Shown here in pieces: positions 38,660 through 48,325 of a stretch of 64,000 nucleotides of DNA. The stretch comes from Metridium senile (taxonomy: Eukaryota; Cnidaria; Anthozoa; Actiniaria; Metridiidae), in the NCBI GenBank assembly GCA_949775045.1, contig OX459103.1:18901653-18965652 (forward strand), given 5' to 3'. Position 1 is the stretch's first letter; each line of letters begins with the position of its first letter. Under the pieces are notes generated by a model. That model had not been told where the DNA came from. It did no database searches and saw only the letters and a list, made by a program, of their open reading frames with translations. Both the position numbers and the translations under genes were made by a program.

Positions 38660-41600
38660 ATGATGATGATGACGATGATGATGATATTGATGATAATGGT
38701 GTGATGATGGTGTATTGATGATGGTGATGATGTAAAGGTGATAACACTCATTAACTGGGAACGAGGGACTGAAATTATGTTGAGCGTTATTACTTACATT
38801 TACACTTGAATGTATTCCAGTCAAAGTCAGGAATGCAACGTGTGTCTAGTGTACAGGGTGGTCTACTTACATTTACATTTGAATGTATTCCAGTCAAAGT
38901 CAGGGGTGCAACGTGTGTCTAGTGTACAGGGTAGTCTACTTACATTTACACTTGAATGTATTCCAGTCAAAGTCAGGGGTGCAATGTGTTCCTAGTTTAC
39001 AAGAACTGGAAGAACATGGATTCTAAGAAGAAAAATCAACAACAAGAACAAAGATATGAATGATAATAATAATGATATTAAAAAATTGAAAATGTACGAT
39101 AACGAGCGGTTAAACTAGTGTGGACTGCGTACGTCGATGTTTGTAAGGAAACAATTGGAGTAGAAATCGTACGATAACTAGCGGTTAAACTAGTGTGGAC
39201 TGCGTCGATGTTTCTAAGGAAACAATTGGAGTAAAATGTACGATAACTAGCGGTTAAACTAGTGTGGACTGCGTCGATGTTTCTAAGAAAACAATTGGAG
39301 TAAAAATGTACGATAACTAGCGGTTAAACTAGTGTGGACTGCGTCGATGTTTCTAAGGAAACAATTGGAGTAAAAATGTACGATAACTAGCGGTTAAACT
39401 AGTGTGGACTGCGTCGATGTCTATATGTTTATGCTCACCTTTATTGGACAGTATTCATAGCCAGGCTTGGTCTTCAGGTTCTTCGGTCTCATAACGTTGT
39501 CAGCGGTATTTAGTTCACATGATCTAGTTTGCCCTTCTACTGGTCCTAAGTTATAAGACACGCATCTCCTATCATGGTAACACTTGTTCTGACAATGTTC
39601 TAACGCTGGTTGAACCACTCTTGATGTACTGATGACGTGACCTGCTAGAGCTTTGTTTGTAATACAATCAAGATACTGCAGATCTCGACATCCACCTTCA
39701 GCTGTGAGAATAACATTTGTTATTAGCAACAGATAAACAGACCCAAACAGACCTAATGGGCCTATGCGTTGCTGAGTAGCTAGTTTTATGTAACGAAATT
39801 TATTATTTAGATTGATTTTCCGCCGTTCGTTAAAAAATGGTATGCATAATACACGGTATTACACTATATATACTAAACTAGATTGGCCCTCACGCATTGT
39901 AGCATGAAAAGGAACTTGATTTTCAACATGACTGGAAAGACTATGAAGATCAAAGAATTCGTTATAAAAGTTACTGCAGTTTCTTCTGTTTTAACCATTA
40001 GAATAAAATATTGTTATGATCGAATTAATTTATTGTATGACACACATAATCTTGACTCTTCTAGTCTCTTTGTATCTATTACCAATTAACTATTACGCAC
40101 TACTTCAAACTAGTTAGGCATTTTCACGGACGACGGAAAATGACTGTATTATTGTTTGAATCACGGGGAAGGACTCCTTTAGAAAATGGATAGGGGTGCT
40201 CGACGGACGGTTTTGAAAATGATCCTAAAAGGTACGCATAAATTAACTCAGATACTGATTTCAGACCCTAAAAGGTACGACCACATTAAAAAATTTATCA
40301 ATATCTATAATCTTAAGTTTGCAAACTGACCCTAAAAGATACGGTGCCAGTTCGAGACCCTAAAAGGTACGCGAGGGTTTTATTTTCGACCCTAAAAGGT
40401 CCCTCGAGCACCCCTATCCATTTTCTAAGGGAGTCCCCCCCCCCGGGGGGGTTTGAATATACCTAACGTTATGCAATGAAGGGTTGTATAATATAACAAA
40501 ACTCAATTTTACTTAACGTTACGTATAAAGCAGCGTAACCTGCAGTTACGTGAAAAATTACTTTGTATTTTTATTTATGCCCATAATATCTCAACAATAA
40601 CCTCCATGTTCTTGACGAGAATAATAATTGTTAGCACCTCGATTATTCGTGTTTAGATGTATGCCCATAATATCTCAACAATAACCTCCATGTTCTTGAC
40701 GAGAATAATAATTGTTAGCACCTTGATTATTCGTGTTTAGATGTATGCCTATAATATCTCAACAATAACCTCCATATTCTTGACAAGAATAATGATTGTA
40801 AGCATCTCGATTATTCGTGTTTAGATGTATGCCCATAATATCTCAACAATAACCTCCATGTTCTTGACAAGAATAATGATTGTATAAGCACCTCGATTAT
40901 TCGTGGTTAGATATATACCCATATTCTGGATGTATATATAATATATGGATGTATGTTCATAATAAGTACAGGAATTCCTAATAAAACACCTGTCAGTATT
41001 TTGTGTTTGTTTGTCATTCCAATTCTTTGGTTTTATTATTCTATTATTTTTCTACATTTTCTTACTTGTAAATAAAAACAAAAGTGCTACTGGTGTTTTT
41101 AAACACATGATTGCACCCATTTAAGAATATCAAAGATGCATGAGTGAATTAGGTTTAATGATATATACTATAGTTAGTTAGGCCTTCATATACAACCCAC
41201 AAACATCTGCGTTGTAATTAAGTGAATCATGCTATATACATCGATGTATGAAAATTCAACCTAACTTCGCAATTGAACCGGCTAAACTTCTATAGTTTTG
41301 AACAAAGAGTTAAAAGAACATGTACTGTTGGCATGACTTTGAAGTTAACTTGTTGAACTGACTTTTAAAGCAAGTTCGTATCAATGGCAAAACGTAGCTT
41401 TTTAAAGTGTTTGCGCGCTTTTCGCAAAGTTCTAACTAAATTACTTCGATTCGTTTTTTTTTTGTTTTTGTTTCAATATATAACAGTAGTTTAGCACTGG
41501 ATTGGTATCGAGATATCATTTTCGTTTATTTTTTATTTTAATTTTATTGCTTTAACTGAATTACTTTGTTTTGTAACCTTAAAATTTGACAACAAGATGT

Positions 41601-43556
41601 CCTCCACATTTTGCATGTACACCGTATAATAGCAGTCCGATAAGTCCTCTACATTTTGCATGTCAAACGGTCATGATTGTAAACTGCGTGGCTGCAATGT
41701 GCGCCAAAAGTAAATTTTTCAAAATGAAAATAGTGTGAAACATGTTTTCCAAGTTCTTCAAACGATCGCGATTTGAATTCAATCAATTAGTTAATTCCTG
41801 CCTGGAGTAATCGTGGAACTGGGCGAAAATTATTAATATTGTATATTGCTGCTGATATGTATTAGATAGTTACTGAGGCCGGCAGCAATATTAGATATAT
41901 TGCAGTCAGCTGAGGGCGCAGCCCGAAGCTGACTGCAATATATCTAATATTGCTAGCCGGCCGAAGTGACTATCGTATATAGTTACTATTCACCACCCTG
42001 CCCCATTGTTTTCTCTCTTGCACAGTAATCGGCGGTTTCTTGTGTTTTTGAATATAATAAAAATAGGCTTACCAAACTTTCACGCTGGGCTGGCAGTGTA
42101 CTTTAAGCGTGATTTTTAAGCGTGATTTTGAATAACTTTTTATAGTTAGGTCCGATCAACTTCAAATTTTATATGTGAAGAGTACACACCCAAAGAAAAT
42201 AATTCTTCTTTTCACTTTTACAAATGTTACGATTTTTGGCGGGAAAATAACGTCATCAATTTTAGAGGAAAATCTAAAATGAGGGTAATGCAAAATTTTA
42301 AAATGCGCATTTGAAAGAACTCATTGAGATACGTTCAAAACCGAAGAGATAATAGTCAAAGTCAAATTTAATCTAAAGTTATAATTTTTTGAATGTAAAA
42401 TAGAAAACATTTCTAAACTTCAAAAATCATATATTTTGATTAAATTTGACTTTGACTGTTATCTCTTCGGTTTTGAACATATCTCAATGAGTTCTTTCAA
42501 ATGCGCATTTTAAAATTTTGCATAACCCTCTATTTCAATTTCCCACTAAAATTGGTGACGTCATTTTCCCGCCAAAAATCGTAACATTTGTAAAAGTGAA
42601 AAGAAGAAAATTTTTCTTTTGGTGTTTACTTTTCACATGTAAAACTTCAAGTTGATCGGACTTAACTATAAATCATTTTGTTTTTTACTCGACAAGGGAC
42701 TGGAACCAATATTATGTTAGTACTCTGCTGAATGCAAGGCATTGTGGGCACAACTTAAACTTGTCAAGGAAAACTTGTTCATCATCTACACGAGCAAGGA
42801 AACCTTGTCAATATAAAATTGTCAAGGAAATCTTGCTGATCGTCTACACGAGCAATGAAAATTGTCAAGGATACTTGTCAAGGAAAAATTGCTCGTGTCA
42901 ACGCCGCTTAATTAGTTATAATATTATCAGCCAATGAAAATGTAATAATCATTCAATAGCCTGTCCCATTATTGTTCTCTTTGTTGCATAATAATCAGCG
43001 GTTTCTTGTCTCTTTGAATATAATAACAATAGGCTTACCAAACTCTAATTAGTTATAATTTCATCAATTCTATTTAGAGGAATGCTAATGAACTTGATGA
43101 CATTAAACGTGTTTTTGTTGCAAGTTTTCCATCGGTTGCCTGGGTAGCATAATGGCTTAAAGCGCGGATACAGCAATGCAGAAGGTCTCGGTTCGAATCC
43201 TGGCATTGGTACTCAAAGTCTTTTTTCACCAAAAATCGCTATCTAGTAAATTATTTAATGAATTATAAGTCTGATGATGCTTACTAGAATGGAAATTATT
43301 AGTTATACACACTTAACAAAACACACTGCAATATGTTTGATATTGCAGAGTGCGAACTGCAATATGTTTGATATTGCAGAGTGCGAACTGCAACATAACT
43401 AAATATCTTTGCTTTCAGACGCGGGTACTCAGCAATCAGTGATTTAGTGCAGAGAGAGAACAATGGGGTAGGGTGGTGAATAGTAACTATTTTAAAATAT
43501 TTCTCACCTTTAAGTTGCAAAGCCAAGTTTAACGGCACCAACCATAGCACAAACAT
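33750..43556 (-). CDS. Secreted PAN/apple - EGF-like - F5/8C (discoidin) protein, 287 aa
   Basis: Six minus-strand exons fit in phase: 43508-43556, 39439-39701, 38944-39022, 34939-35035, 34312-34543 and 33750-33893 (864 coding bases). The first encodes a signal peptide (MFVLWLVPLNLALQLK). The second is a PAN/apple domain (CRDLQYLDC, HCQNKCYHDRRCVSYN, CELNTAD). The third is a short Cys-rich EGF-like piece (NPCSSSSCKLGTHC, NTFKCK). The last three form one F5/8 type C domain (CEQHPLGMEDGRIKDEQITS, GEYIQVDLGN, ATQGR, YSLSYSKDGTTW, TGNSDK, LRLELYGCEP). Such proteins are extracellular and bind glycans or phospholipids. The TGA stop is supplied by the adjoining ATG repeat array. Introns carry a LINE, GAT arrays and a large TIR element. 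The first and third exons are the least certain. Confidence 0.78.
34139..34278. mobile_element. Partial MITE with AGTCCCCTTCACAGTTC end
   Basis: It matches the complete element at 63185-63393 but lacks one terminal arm. It contains the inner palindrome CTTGCAATGATAGAGAC and ends GAACTGTGAAGGGGACT. It lies in the last intron of the discoidin gene. Confidence 0.7.
34605..34915. repeat. Tandem repeat, about six units of 50-60 bp
   Basis: The units contain GAAATAGAATCAAATTGCTA and CTGTGGAATAGAGC, with small length differences. The array lies in the intron between the first two F5/8C exons of the minus-strand gene. It gives a short repetitive open frame but no plausible protein. Confidence 0.85.
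35085..36038. repeat. (GAT)n array, left of the LINE
   Basis: Mostly GAT/GAC/ATT triplets. It continues in kind at 37672-38740 on the other side of an inserted LINE, so the two were probably one array of about 2 kb. Confidence 0.95.
36039..37671 (-). mobile_element. 5'-truncated CR1/L2-type LINE inserted in a GAT array
   Basis: On the minus strand the element starts at GTAGGTTTGGATAAAATACC (37671), inside the reverse transcriptase. It ends with a (TTTCC)n tail (36039-36055) following AATAAAA. Both flanks are GAT triplets. It lies in the intron between the EGF-like and first F5/8C exons of the discoidin gene, in the same orientation as that gene. Confidence 0.9.
36198..37671 (-). pseudogene. 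Reverse transcriptase domain of the truncated LINE
   Basis: About 490 residues are open from the truncation point to the stop. Motifs: [32 protein letters not shown] (motif A), GVPQGSNLGPLLFLLYINDL (B), MFADDTSF (C, catalytic Asp pair), LANKLSLNVAKTEFM (D) and LGVTIDKNLNW (thumb). The endonuclease and ORF1 are missing, so it is a dead-on-arrival copy despite the undamaged frame. Protein similarity to the LINE at 54.2 kb places both in one clade, but the tails differ (TTTCC versus TTA). Confidence 0.88.
37672..38740. repeat. (GAT)n array, right of the LINE
   Basis: Highly ordered GAT/GAC/ATT/GGT triplets with recurring blocks of the type GATGACGATGATGATATTGA, which look like a higher-order repeat of about 60-100 bases. 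Long open frames of Asp, Met or His in different frames are artefacts. Confidence 0.93.
38791..39005. repeat. 73-bp tandem repeat, three units, derived from an exon border
   Basis: The units start at 38791, 38864 and 38937. Each contains, on the minus strand, most of the EGF-like exon (CCTGACTTTGACTGGAATAC) and its GTAAGT donor. Only the rightmost unit joins the polypyrimidine-preceded acceptor at about 39023, so only it makes a complete exon. The other two give pseudo-exons separated by gaps of about 25 bases, too short for normal introns. Confidence 0.8.
39096..39420. repeat. 70-bp tandem repeat, five units
   Basis: Units ACGATAACTAGCGGTTAAAC...GGACTGCGTCGATGTTTCTA start at about 39096, 39171, 39240, 39310 and 39380. 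It ends only about 18 bases before the GTGAGC donor of the PAN exon. The unit is related to the dispersed GGAAACTAGCGAGTAAACTA repeat found at five other places in the window. Confidence 0.88.
39702..40159. other. Intron segment without recognised content
   Basis: Part of the first intron of the discoidin gene. The plus-strand open frame at 39883-40089 has no domain or splice support. Confidence 0.5.
40160..40455. mobile_element. Complete copy of the CCTAAAAGGTACGC MITE family
   Basis: The left arm GGACTCCTTTAGAAAATGGA (TAGGGGTGCTCG) is matched inverted at the right (CGAGCACCCCTATCCATTTT). Between them are five CCTAAAAGGTACG/CCTAAAAGATACG motifs. A G/C homopolymer run marks the right end, as in the copies at 628 and 8373. 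Confidence 0.75.
40578..40915. repeat. 84-bp minisatellite, four units
   Basis: The units begin TGCCCATAATATCTCAACAA at 40578, 40662, 40746 and 40830. The same 84-bp unit, inverted, makes a larger array at 61250-62140 in the anoctamin gene. Confidence 0.93.
40916..41865. other. Intron segment without recognised content
   Basis: AT-rich intron of the discoidin gene. A short repeat CCTC(C)ACATTTTGCATGT occurs twice near 41600-41660. No exon is seen. Confidence 0.5.
41866..41978. repeat. Palindrome (AGCAATATTAGATATATTGCAG arms)
   Basis: The arms ATTAGATATATTGCAGTCAG and the complement CTGACTGCAATATATCTAAT flank a short GC-rich loop. It adjoins the TIR element that begins at 41979. A related TGCAATATGTTTGATATTGC motif is tandemly doubled at 43325-43395. 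Confidence 0.7.
42141..42670. mobile_element. 530-bp foldback element with 250-bp arms
   Basis: The arms start TATAGTTAGGTCCGATCAAC and its complement and are roughly 85-90% paired throughout, including CCGCCAAAAATCGTAACATT. Only about 25 bases separate them. Non-coding. Confidence 0.85.
43133..43212 (+). repeat. tRNA-like segment with RNA polymerase III boxes
   Basis: TGGGTAGCATAATGG resembles an A box, and GGTTCGAATCC is a perfect B box 40 bases later. The flanking bases do not form a proper acceptor stem, so I favour a SINE head or decayed tRNA rather than a functional tRNA gene. Confidence 0.5.
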
Positions 43557-43619
43557 GTCTCTAGCATCTGTATCCTATCCTTCTGTACATGTGTATACTA
43601 AATACCTACACCTATTTCA

Positions 43620-43930
43620 ATAATCGTTGTCGCATTCAAAGCTACAGTCCATACTCTAAAGCCTGCAAAGGATGTCGGTATTTCTTCTCTTGTTATCGAT
43701 TTATTCATAGCATATTTTGGTTGTACGTGTTTGTGTTATATGACCATAACAAGTTGTTACAGTGGTAGATGATGAAACAAAGATTTATTGAAAAAAAAAC
43801 AAAAAAAAAAACGAGAAATAAATCCACAAATTATGTTCATATTACCGACATCCTTTGCAGGCTTCAGAGTGTAGACTGTAGCTTCGGCTGCGACAGTGAT
43901 TCTCGAAACTGGCGTATACACCTAATCCAA
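43620..43930. mobile_element. TIR MITE, family copy 2 (most complete)
   Basis: The left arm TCGCATTCAAAGCTACAGTC...GCAAAGGATGTCGGTA is inverted at the right (TACCGACATCCTTTGCAGGC...GACTGTAGCTTCGGCTGCGA). The core contains an A-rich run. It is the reference copy for the segments at 1115-1390 and 44957-45450. Confidence 0.8.
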
Positions 43931-44487
43931 AAAACGTTGTCATGTCCGCCGCACAGTCCTCGCGCCAAGACCGTGAAGGAAAACACAGTGAATATTTTGA
44001 TGAGAGTGATAAAACAAGAAAATAAAAGTAGGCATAACACTATTTCGTTGAAAAAAGTACCACACTAGAATGTGAACATGCAAATAAATTAATTACTGAT
44101 TAGATATAACCAATATCTTTCCCAGTCTTGGCGCGAGGACTGTGCGGCGGACCAGACGTTTTTTGGATTAGGTGTATATTAATAATATACAACCAGATCC
44201 AGAACGTCATGGTGTGAATAATTGATGTTGTTATTTAGTTACATACTTTAGCCACTTCTATGGCAACGTACGACAAAGACACATTTTTTTCCCCGCTCGA
44301 AGGCTATAACTATTATGAACTAAGATCCCACGTAATTCTTTTTTTAGATTCATTATCATCTTTAACTCATTATCTTGTGAGATATGGGGTCTGTGAATTA
44401 TTTAATTCACTCGTTTTGTGCCGTGTTTATTCGAAAAACTAGTATCAAAACGTTTTCATTTTCTTTTGCAAAGTCTTATTTATATCA
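43931..44487. other. Non-coding upstream region of the discoidin gene
   Basis: The pair AACGTTGTCATGTCCGCCGC (43934) and a partial inverse near 44130-44165 (GCGGCGGACCAGACGTTTTT; GGATTAGGTGTATA) suggest a further inverted-repeat element spanning about 43915-44175. No coding sequence is recognised. Confidence 0.45.
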
Positions 44488-44690
44488 ATGGAAACTAGCG
44501 GGTAAACTAGTATAGGCTGCGTCGGTGTTTGATATAAACGATAGGTAATAGAATGAAATTTGTAACACCGTAAAAGTTGTTAACTTAACTTTACTTAAAT
44601 GGAAACTAGCGAGTAAACTAGCTGCGTCGGTGTTTGATATAAACGATAGGTAATAGATTGAAATTTGTAACACCGAAAACAAAGTTGACT
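44488..44690. repeat. Dispersed GGAAACTAGCGAGTAAACTAG repeat, two adjacent copies
   Basis: Copies at 44488-44590 and 44598-44690 stand head to tail, each running to GTAACACCG. They belong to the same family as 12828, 32567 and 63686. Confidence 0.8.
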
Positions 44691-44956
44691 TATTTTTTTA
44701 ACCCTAAGGAAAGCACTTTTCAGTATTCAACATTCTTTGAAATTGATGTATTCCTTAAATCTACTGTATCTTGTAATATTATGTTAGAGAATCATATAAA
44801 AAAATGTACTTATTTTATCACAACTTTTCCATTTTTAATTGTACATTTTTTCTTGTGTGTATGTGGTAAATAAAAACCTTTGAGCCTTTGATAACTCCTA
44901 AAGGAGATCCGTGAGTGTATGCTCTGTGTAATGGGCTCCTGCATGCCCACACATTA

Positions 44957-45450
44957 AAGCTTGCAAAGGATGTCGGTAATATGGACGTAATTTGCAGTTC
45001 ATTCAAGGGAGCACGTCGACCGACTGTTGTTGTAGTTTGCATATATTTGATCTTTTGAAAGTTTTAAATTACATCGTCAACGGCTTTTGGTAAATTAATG
45101 GGACTTTCCTCGTACATTACTTGTCCCTGCGGGACTCGCTCGGCAATGATATTTGCGCCCGCATTTCTACTGGTCAGTCGATTGACGAGAATATTTAAAA
45201 TATCGAATATATTCAAACCACAAACAACAGTCTGTCGTGCTCCCTTGATTCATTACACGTTTTTTTTTTTAAGAAAGATTTGTTTTATCATCTACCACTG
45301 CAACAACTTGTTATGGTCATATAACATAAACACGTACAACCAAAATATGCTATGAATAAATCGATAACAAGAGAAGAAATACCGACATCCTTTGCAGGCT
45401 TCATAGTGTGGACTGTAGCTTTGATTGTGACAACGATTATTGAAATAGGT
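44957..45450. mobile_element. TIR MITE, family copy 3 (inverted core)
   Basis: It begins AAAGCTTGCAAAGGATGTCG and ends CCGACATCCTTTGCAGGCTT...GACTGTAGCTTTGATTGTGA. The core from 45255 is the reverse complement of the core at 43680-43800. It contains an extra roughly 250-bp segment not found in the other copies. Confidence 0.7.
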
Positions 45451-45708
45451 GTATAATAAATGAGTTATAACAACACAAGATAGTTGATACCTTTTAATAC
45501 CGTGATACCGTTTAATAATAAATAATAATACATTAATAATTCGTGAAATAAAAGACTTTTAAAGTCTAAATAAATATATCCCTTGCACCTCGGCCATCCA
45601 GGGCCATAAAATGCACAATTCATTAATTGATAGTGTCCCGTATTAGCCCTATAAATATAGCAGGAATTCTATTCTATTCTAAGTATTGGCGGGATCCCTG
45701 TGGTAGAA

Positions 45709-46072
45709 TTAACACAGGGAACCCATGCGTGACAATTATTCTACGTTTCCATGTTTACCTTATGTATCAAGGCTCTATTGCGTGAGCGATAGGAAAGTAA
45801 TAGAAGAATGCGTGACAATGCCACCATTCTTTAAAATTAACAATTGATAGAATGTGTGACAAGAAGTGTCATGTTCAGTCATTAAAAAAAATATAATGCG
45901 TGACAACTCACGACATACAGTTAAAATAATGCGTTACAACTCACGACAAACAGTTAAAATAATGCGTGACAACTCACGACAAAAGTTAAAATAATGCGTG
46001 ACAACTCACAACAAACAGTTAAAATTATAACTCTAAAACAAATGACAATACTAATTTGTGGGCTCCCTGTGG
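45709..46072. mobile_element. Possible small TIR element with CACAGGGARCCCA ends and 33-bp tandem repeat
   Basis: The left end CACAGGGAACCCATGCGTGA and right end TGTGGGCTCCCTGTG match over about 13 bases. At 45896-46035 there are four units of about 33 bases, ATAATGCGTGACAACTCACG and AACAGTTAAA. Another CACAGGAAGCCC terminus follows at 46145. Target duplication is not evident. Confidence 0.5.
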
Positions 46073-46159
46073 TAATAATGACCGAGAAAAGACTAAGTCG
46101 ACAAACTACTATTCTTCTCTGTTTAGTCTCTCTCGACAAAACCACCACAGGAAGCCCGG

Positions 46160-47018
46160 TTAATGTAGTTATTAGTAACGAGATTAGATATGCAAGCCCA
46201 CTAATACACTAATATTAACCATAAATAAAATAATCTCTTTCTCTTTTAGTATTAAATGACTCTAAGCCTCTCATTAACGTTAACCCTATCGTAACAACAA
46301 TATGGTGCTCATTTGGAATAACTACTGTCCTGGACTGACCTGCCTCGTCTTCATGTCACATGTATACGATGGTAGTTAGTCTAGAGCAATAGGTATTCAA
46401 ATGGAGGCCATATTTTGATTAGACGTAGTAAACGATTTTCAATTTAAGAATTAACTATTAGACCTCTTCTATGATAAGAAATGTTTGAATATAAGAATGA
46501 GCGAGGCTGTAAATATTATTAAGTATGTATTAATGTATTCACGTGTACGCCATATTACCCACAAGACACTACGACGATGACCCTCGTGTTACGTCATCAT
46601 CCTAGAGTGACGTCACAGCGCATGCATTGGTTACCAGATCTCTGGTGCTACAACACGGTAAAAATAAACAAGTCAATAACATAATATATAAACATGCAAT
46701 GAACACACAACACGGTACAGCTGATTTCATAACGTTGTCATGTTTAAAACGACGAGTATAGAATTGAAGGTCGAAATAGTGGATGGGATAGTATCGCCCT
46801 TAATGAACGGATATCCCATCAACCACTTCGATCTTAATCTCAATAATCTGCGTTTTGAGCATGACAACGATTAAAATTGACATCACTAATAAAAACATTA
46901 CGATGAACAACATGTAATCAAGACAATATGCAAACAAAATAATGATGACAAAGAACAGACAAACAGCAGAGAATCATGCGAGCGAGTACCACGTCGGTAA
47001 GAGAAACACGTCATAGAA
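46160..47018. other. Intergenic region without recognised gene
   Basis: Between the 5' end of the discoidin gene and the 3' end of the anoctamin gene. A near-palindrome (ACGTTGTCATG...TGGGATAGTATCGCCC...CATGACAACG) spans about 46730-46870. No coding exon is seen. Confidence 0.5.
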
Positions 47019-47184
47019 AAGTCCTTTTCACAGTCCGTTCAATGACCACGAATAATAGTTCCAAGTCGAGGTCAAGGAGTCGTTGATGCGCATAGCAAAA
47101 CTATAATTTATCATGCGCAGCAACGGGAACCTCGACTTGGAACTATTATTAGTGGTCACTGAAAGGAACTGTGAAAAGGACTTT
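47019..47184. mobile_element. 166-bp MITE with AAGTCCTTTTCACAGT ends
   Basis: The termini AAGTCCTTTTCACAGTYC and complement enclose a second inverted pair, AATAATAGTTCCAAGTCGAG. The ends resemble the AGTCCCCTTCACAGTTC of the element at 63185-63393, so the two may be cross-mobilised. Confidence 0.75.
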
Positions 47185-47191
47185 TTGAACC

Positions 47192-47300
47192 AGGACGTCA
47201 TAGGATGATACCAGTAGAAGATGACGTCATAGAATATAAAAGCCGAAGATGACGTCATAGAATATGATAGCCGTAGATTACGTCATAGAATATAATTCCA
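47192..47300. repeat. Tandem CRE-like repeat, about 34-bp units
   Basis: Three to four units of ATGACGTCATAGAATATA with intervening AAGCCGAAG-type spacers. The first two units contain the perfect palindrome TGACGTCA (CREB/ATF site); later units are degraded. Confidence 0.75.
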
Positions 47301-48138
47301 GTAGAATGAGGTCATAGTAAGAAACATCAAGGATTATCTGATAGTATAAGATGAGAAGTCATTCAAAGCATAAAGACAAGAATAGTACAGCTAGTTCAAA
47401 TAGGTTGACAAGGATCAGTAAAACAACAAGCGAGCAAGGCGCAAAGGACACTGGGAATTGCTATTGTTGGTTTAGCCCTGAACTGAACCTAAATTTGTGT
47501 TAATCAAGCTATGATCCTCCGAGTACTGTATCTTACTTCTCTATGGTAAGCCATTATTGAAGTCATATGTTAATATCTAGTTGGAATGCTTGCGATAGTT
47601 CATAGTGTAGTTCAACTTCGATAATTTATACGGACTGATTCGTTTCAAAGCTTGTTGGTTTTTTAGTTTGACAACCATTTTGAACCAGCTGTCTAAGAGC
47701 ATATGGGTCATCTAATAACTTGTAAGAATCATATACCATCAATTACTGTAATAGTCGTTAATACATTAATAATTATCTAATATATCTATCTAATAATACG
47801 AACACATCGTCATCCCGCCATCGAGCTCTTATCACCCACATAAATACTGTATCATATATATTGCATAGTTTAGTAATCAATTAATGATAAATTGATGATT
47901 AATAAATGTTTTATCAATAACAGACCATATCGTCTGTTGGCAGATTTATATAATTAATAAATAAAACGTTTTTTTATAAATATCAGATCTATACCATCAA
48001 GGTTTATCCCCATAAATAAGAAATTATTTTCAAGTGAACAATACGATCACTGAAACCCTCCCCCCTAGATCACCCCAAGACTATTACGTCATCTAAAGTG
48101 CAATAGAAATCAAAGAGACCACGCCCATCAATCAACAA
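47301..48138. other. Intergenic region downstream of the anoctamin gene
   Basis: AT-rich sequence with no recognised exon or repeat family. Confidence 0.5.
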
Positions 48139-48325
48139 CCATGTTACCATGGCAATGCCAAGTTGCTGTGGTAGCAATAAGGTAATACCTCGTCGTCATG
48201 GTAACATTAACATAACTACGATAATAATCAGCTTACGCCACGTTGGCGTGGTTACAGCAATCTAATACCACGTTGCCGTGGTAACGCTTAGTTAATGGTC
48301 GTTACTAAGGTAACGGTTACTAAGG
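48139..48325. promoter_or_regulatory. Cluster of X-box-like (RFX-type) palindromes
   Basis: The string contains GTTACCATGGCAATG, CGTCATGGTAAC, CACGTTGGCGTGGTTAC, CACGTTGCCGTGGTAAC and GTTACTAAGGTAACGG. These fit the RFX consensus of two GTTNCC-type half sites around a 0-3 base spacer. They lie at and just beyond the stop codon of the anoctamin gene, so they may act in its 3' UTR, as an enhancer, or form RNA hairpins. Function is inferred. Confidence 0.4.

Larger units (their letters stand above)
41979..43490. mobile_element. 1.5-kb TIR element with nested foldback and SINE-like insert
   Basis: The left end ATAGTTACTATTCACCACCC continues through CCCCATTGTTTTCTCTC. Its inverse is found at 43450-43490. 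Inside lie a direct duplication of AATCAGCGGTTTCTTGT...ATAGGCTTACCAAACT (42028 and 42990), a 530-bp foldback and a tRNA-like segment. It ends 17 bases short of the donor site of the signal-peptide exon of the discoidin gene. Confidence 0.65.

Noticed and set aside
34935..38750. Long poly-Ile, poly-Asp, poly-His and poly-Ser frames
   Set aside because: They are translations of GAT/ATC triplets in different frames. Real protein sequence is present only in the LINE portion (36198-37671) and the F5/8C exon (34939-35035).
43133..43212. A functional tRNA gene
   Set aside because: The A- and B-box motifs are good, but no acceptor stem forms and the T stem has a mismatch. It is more likely a SINE head or pseudogene.
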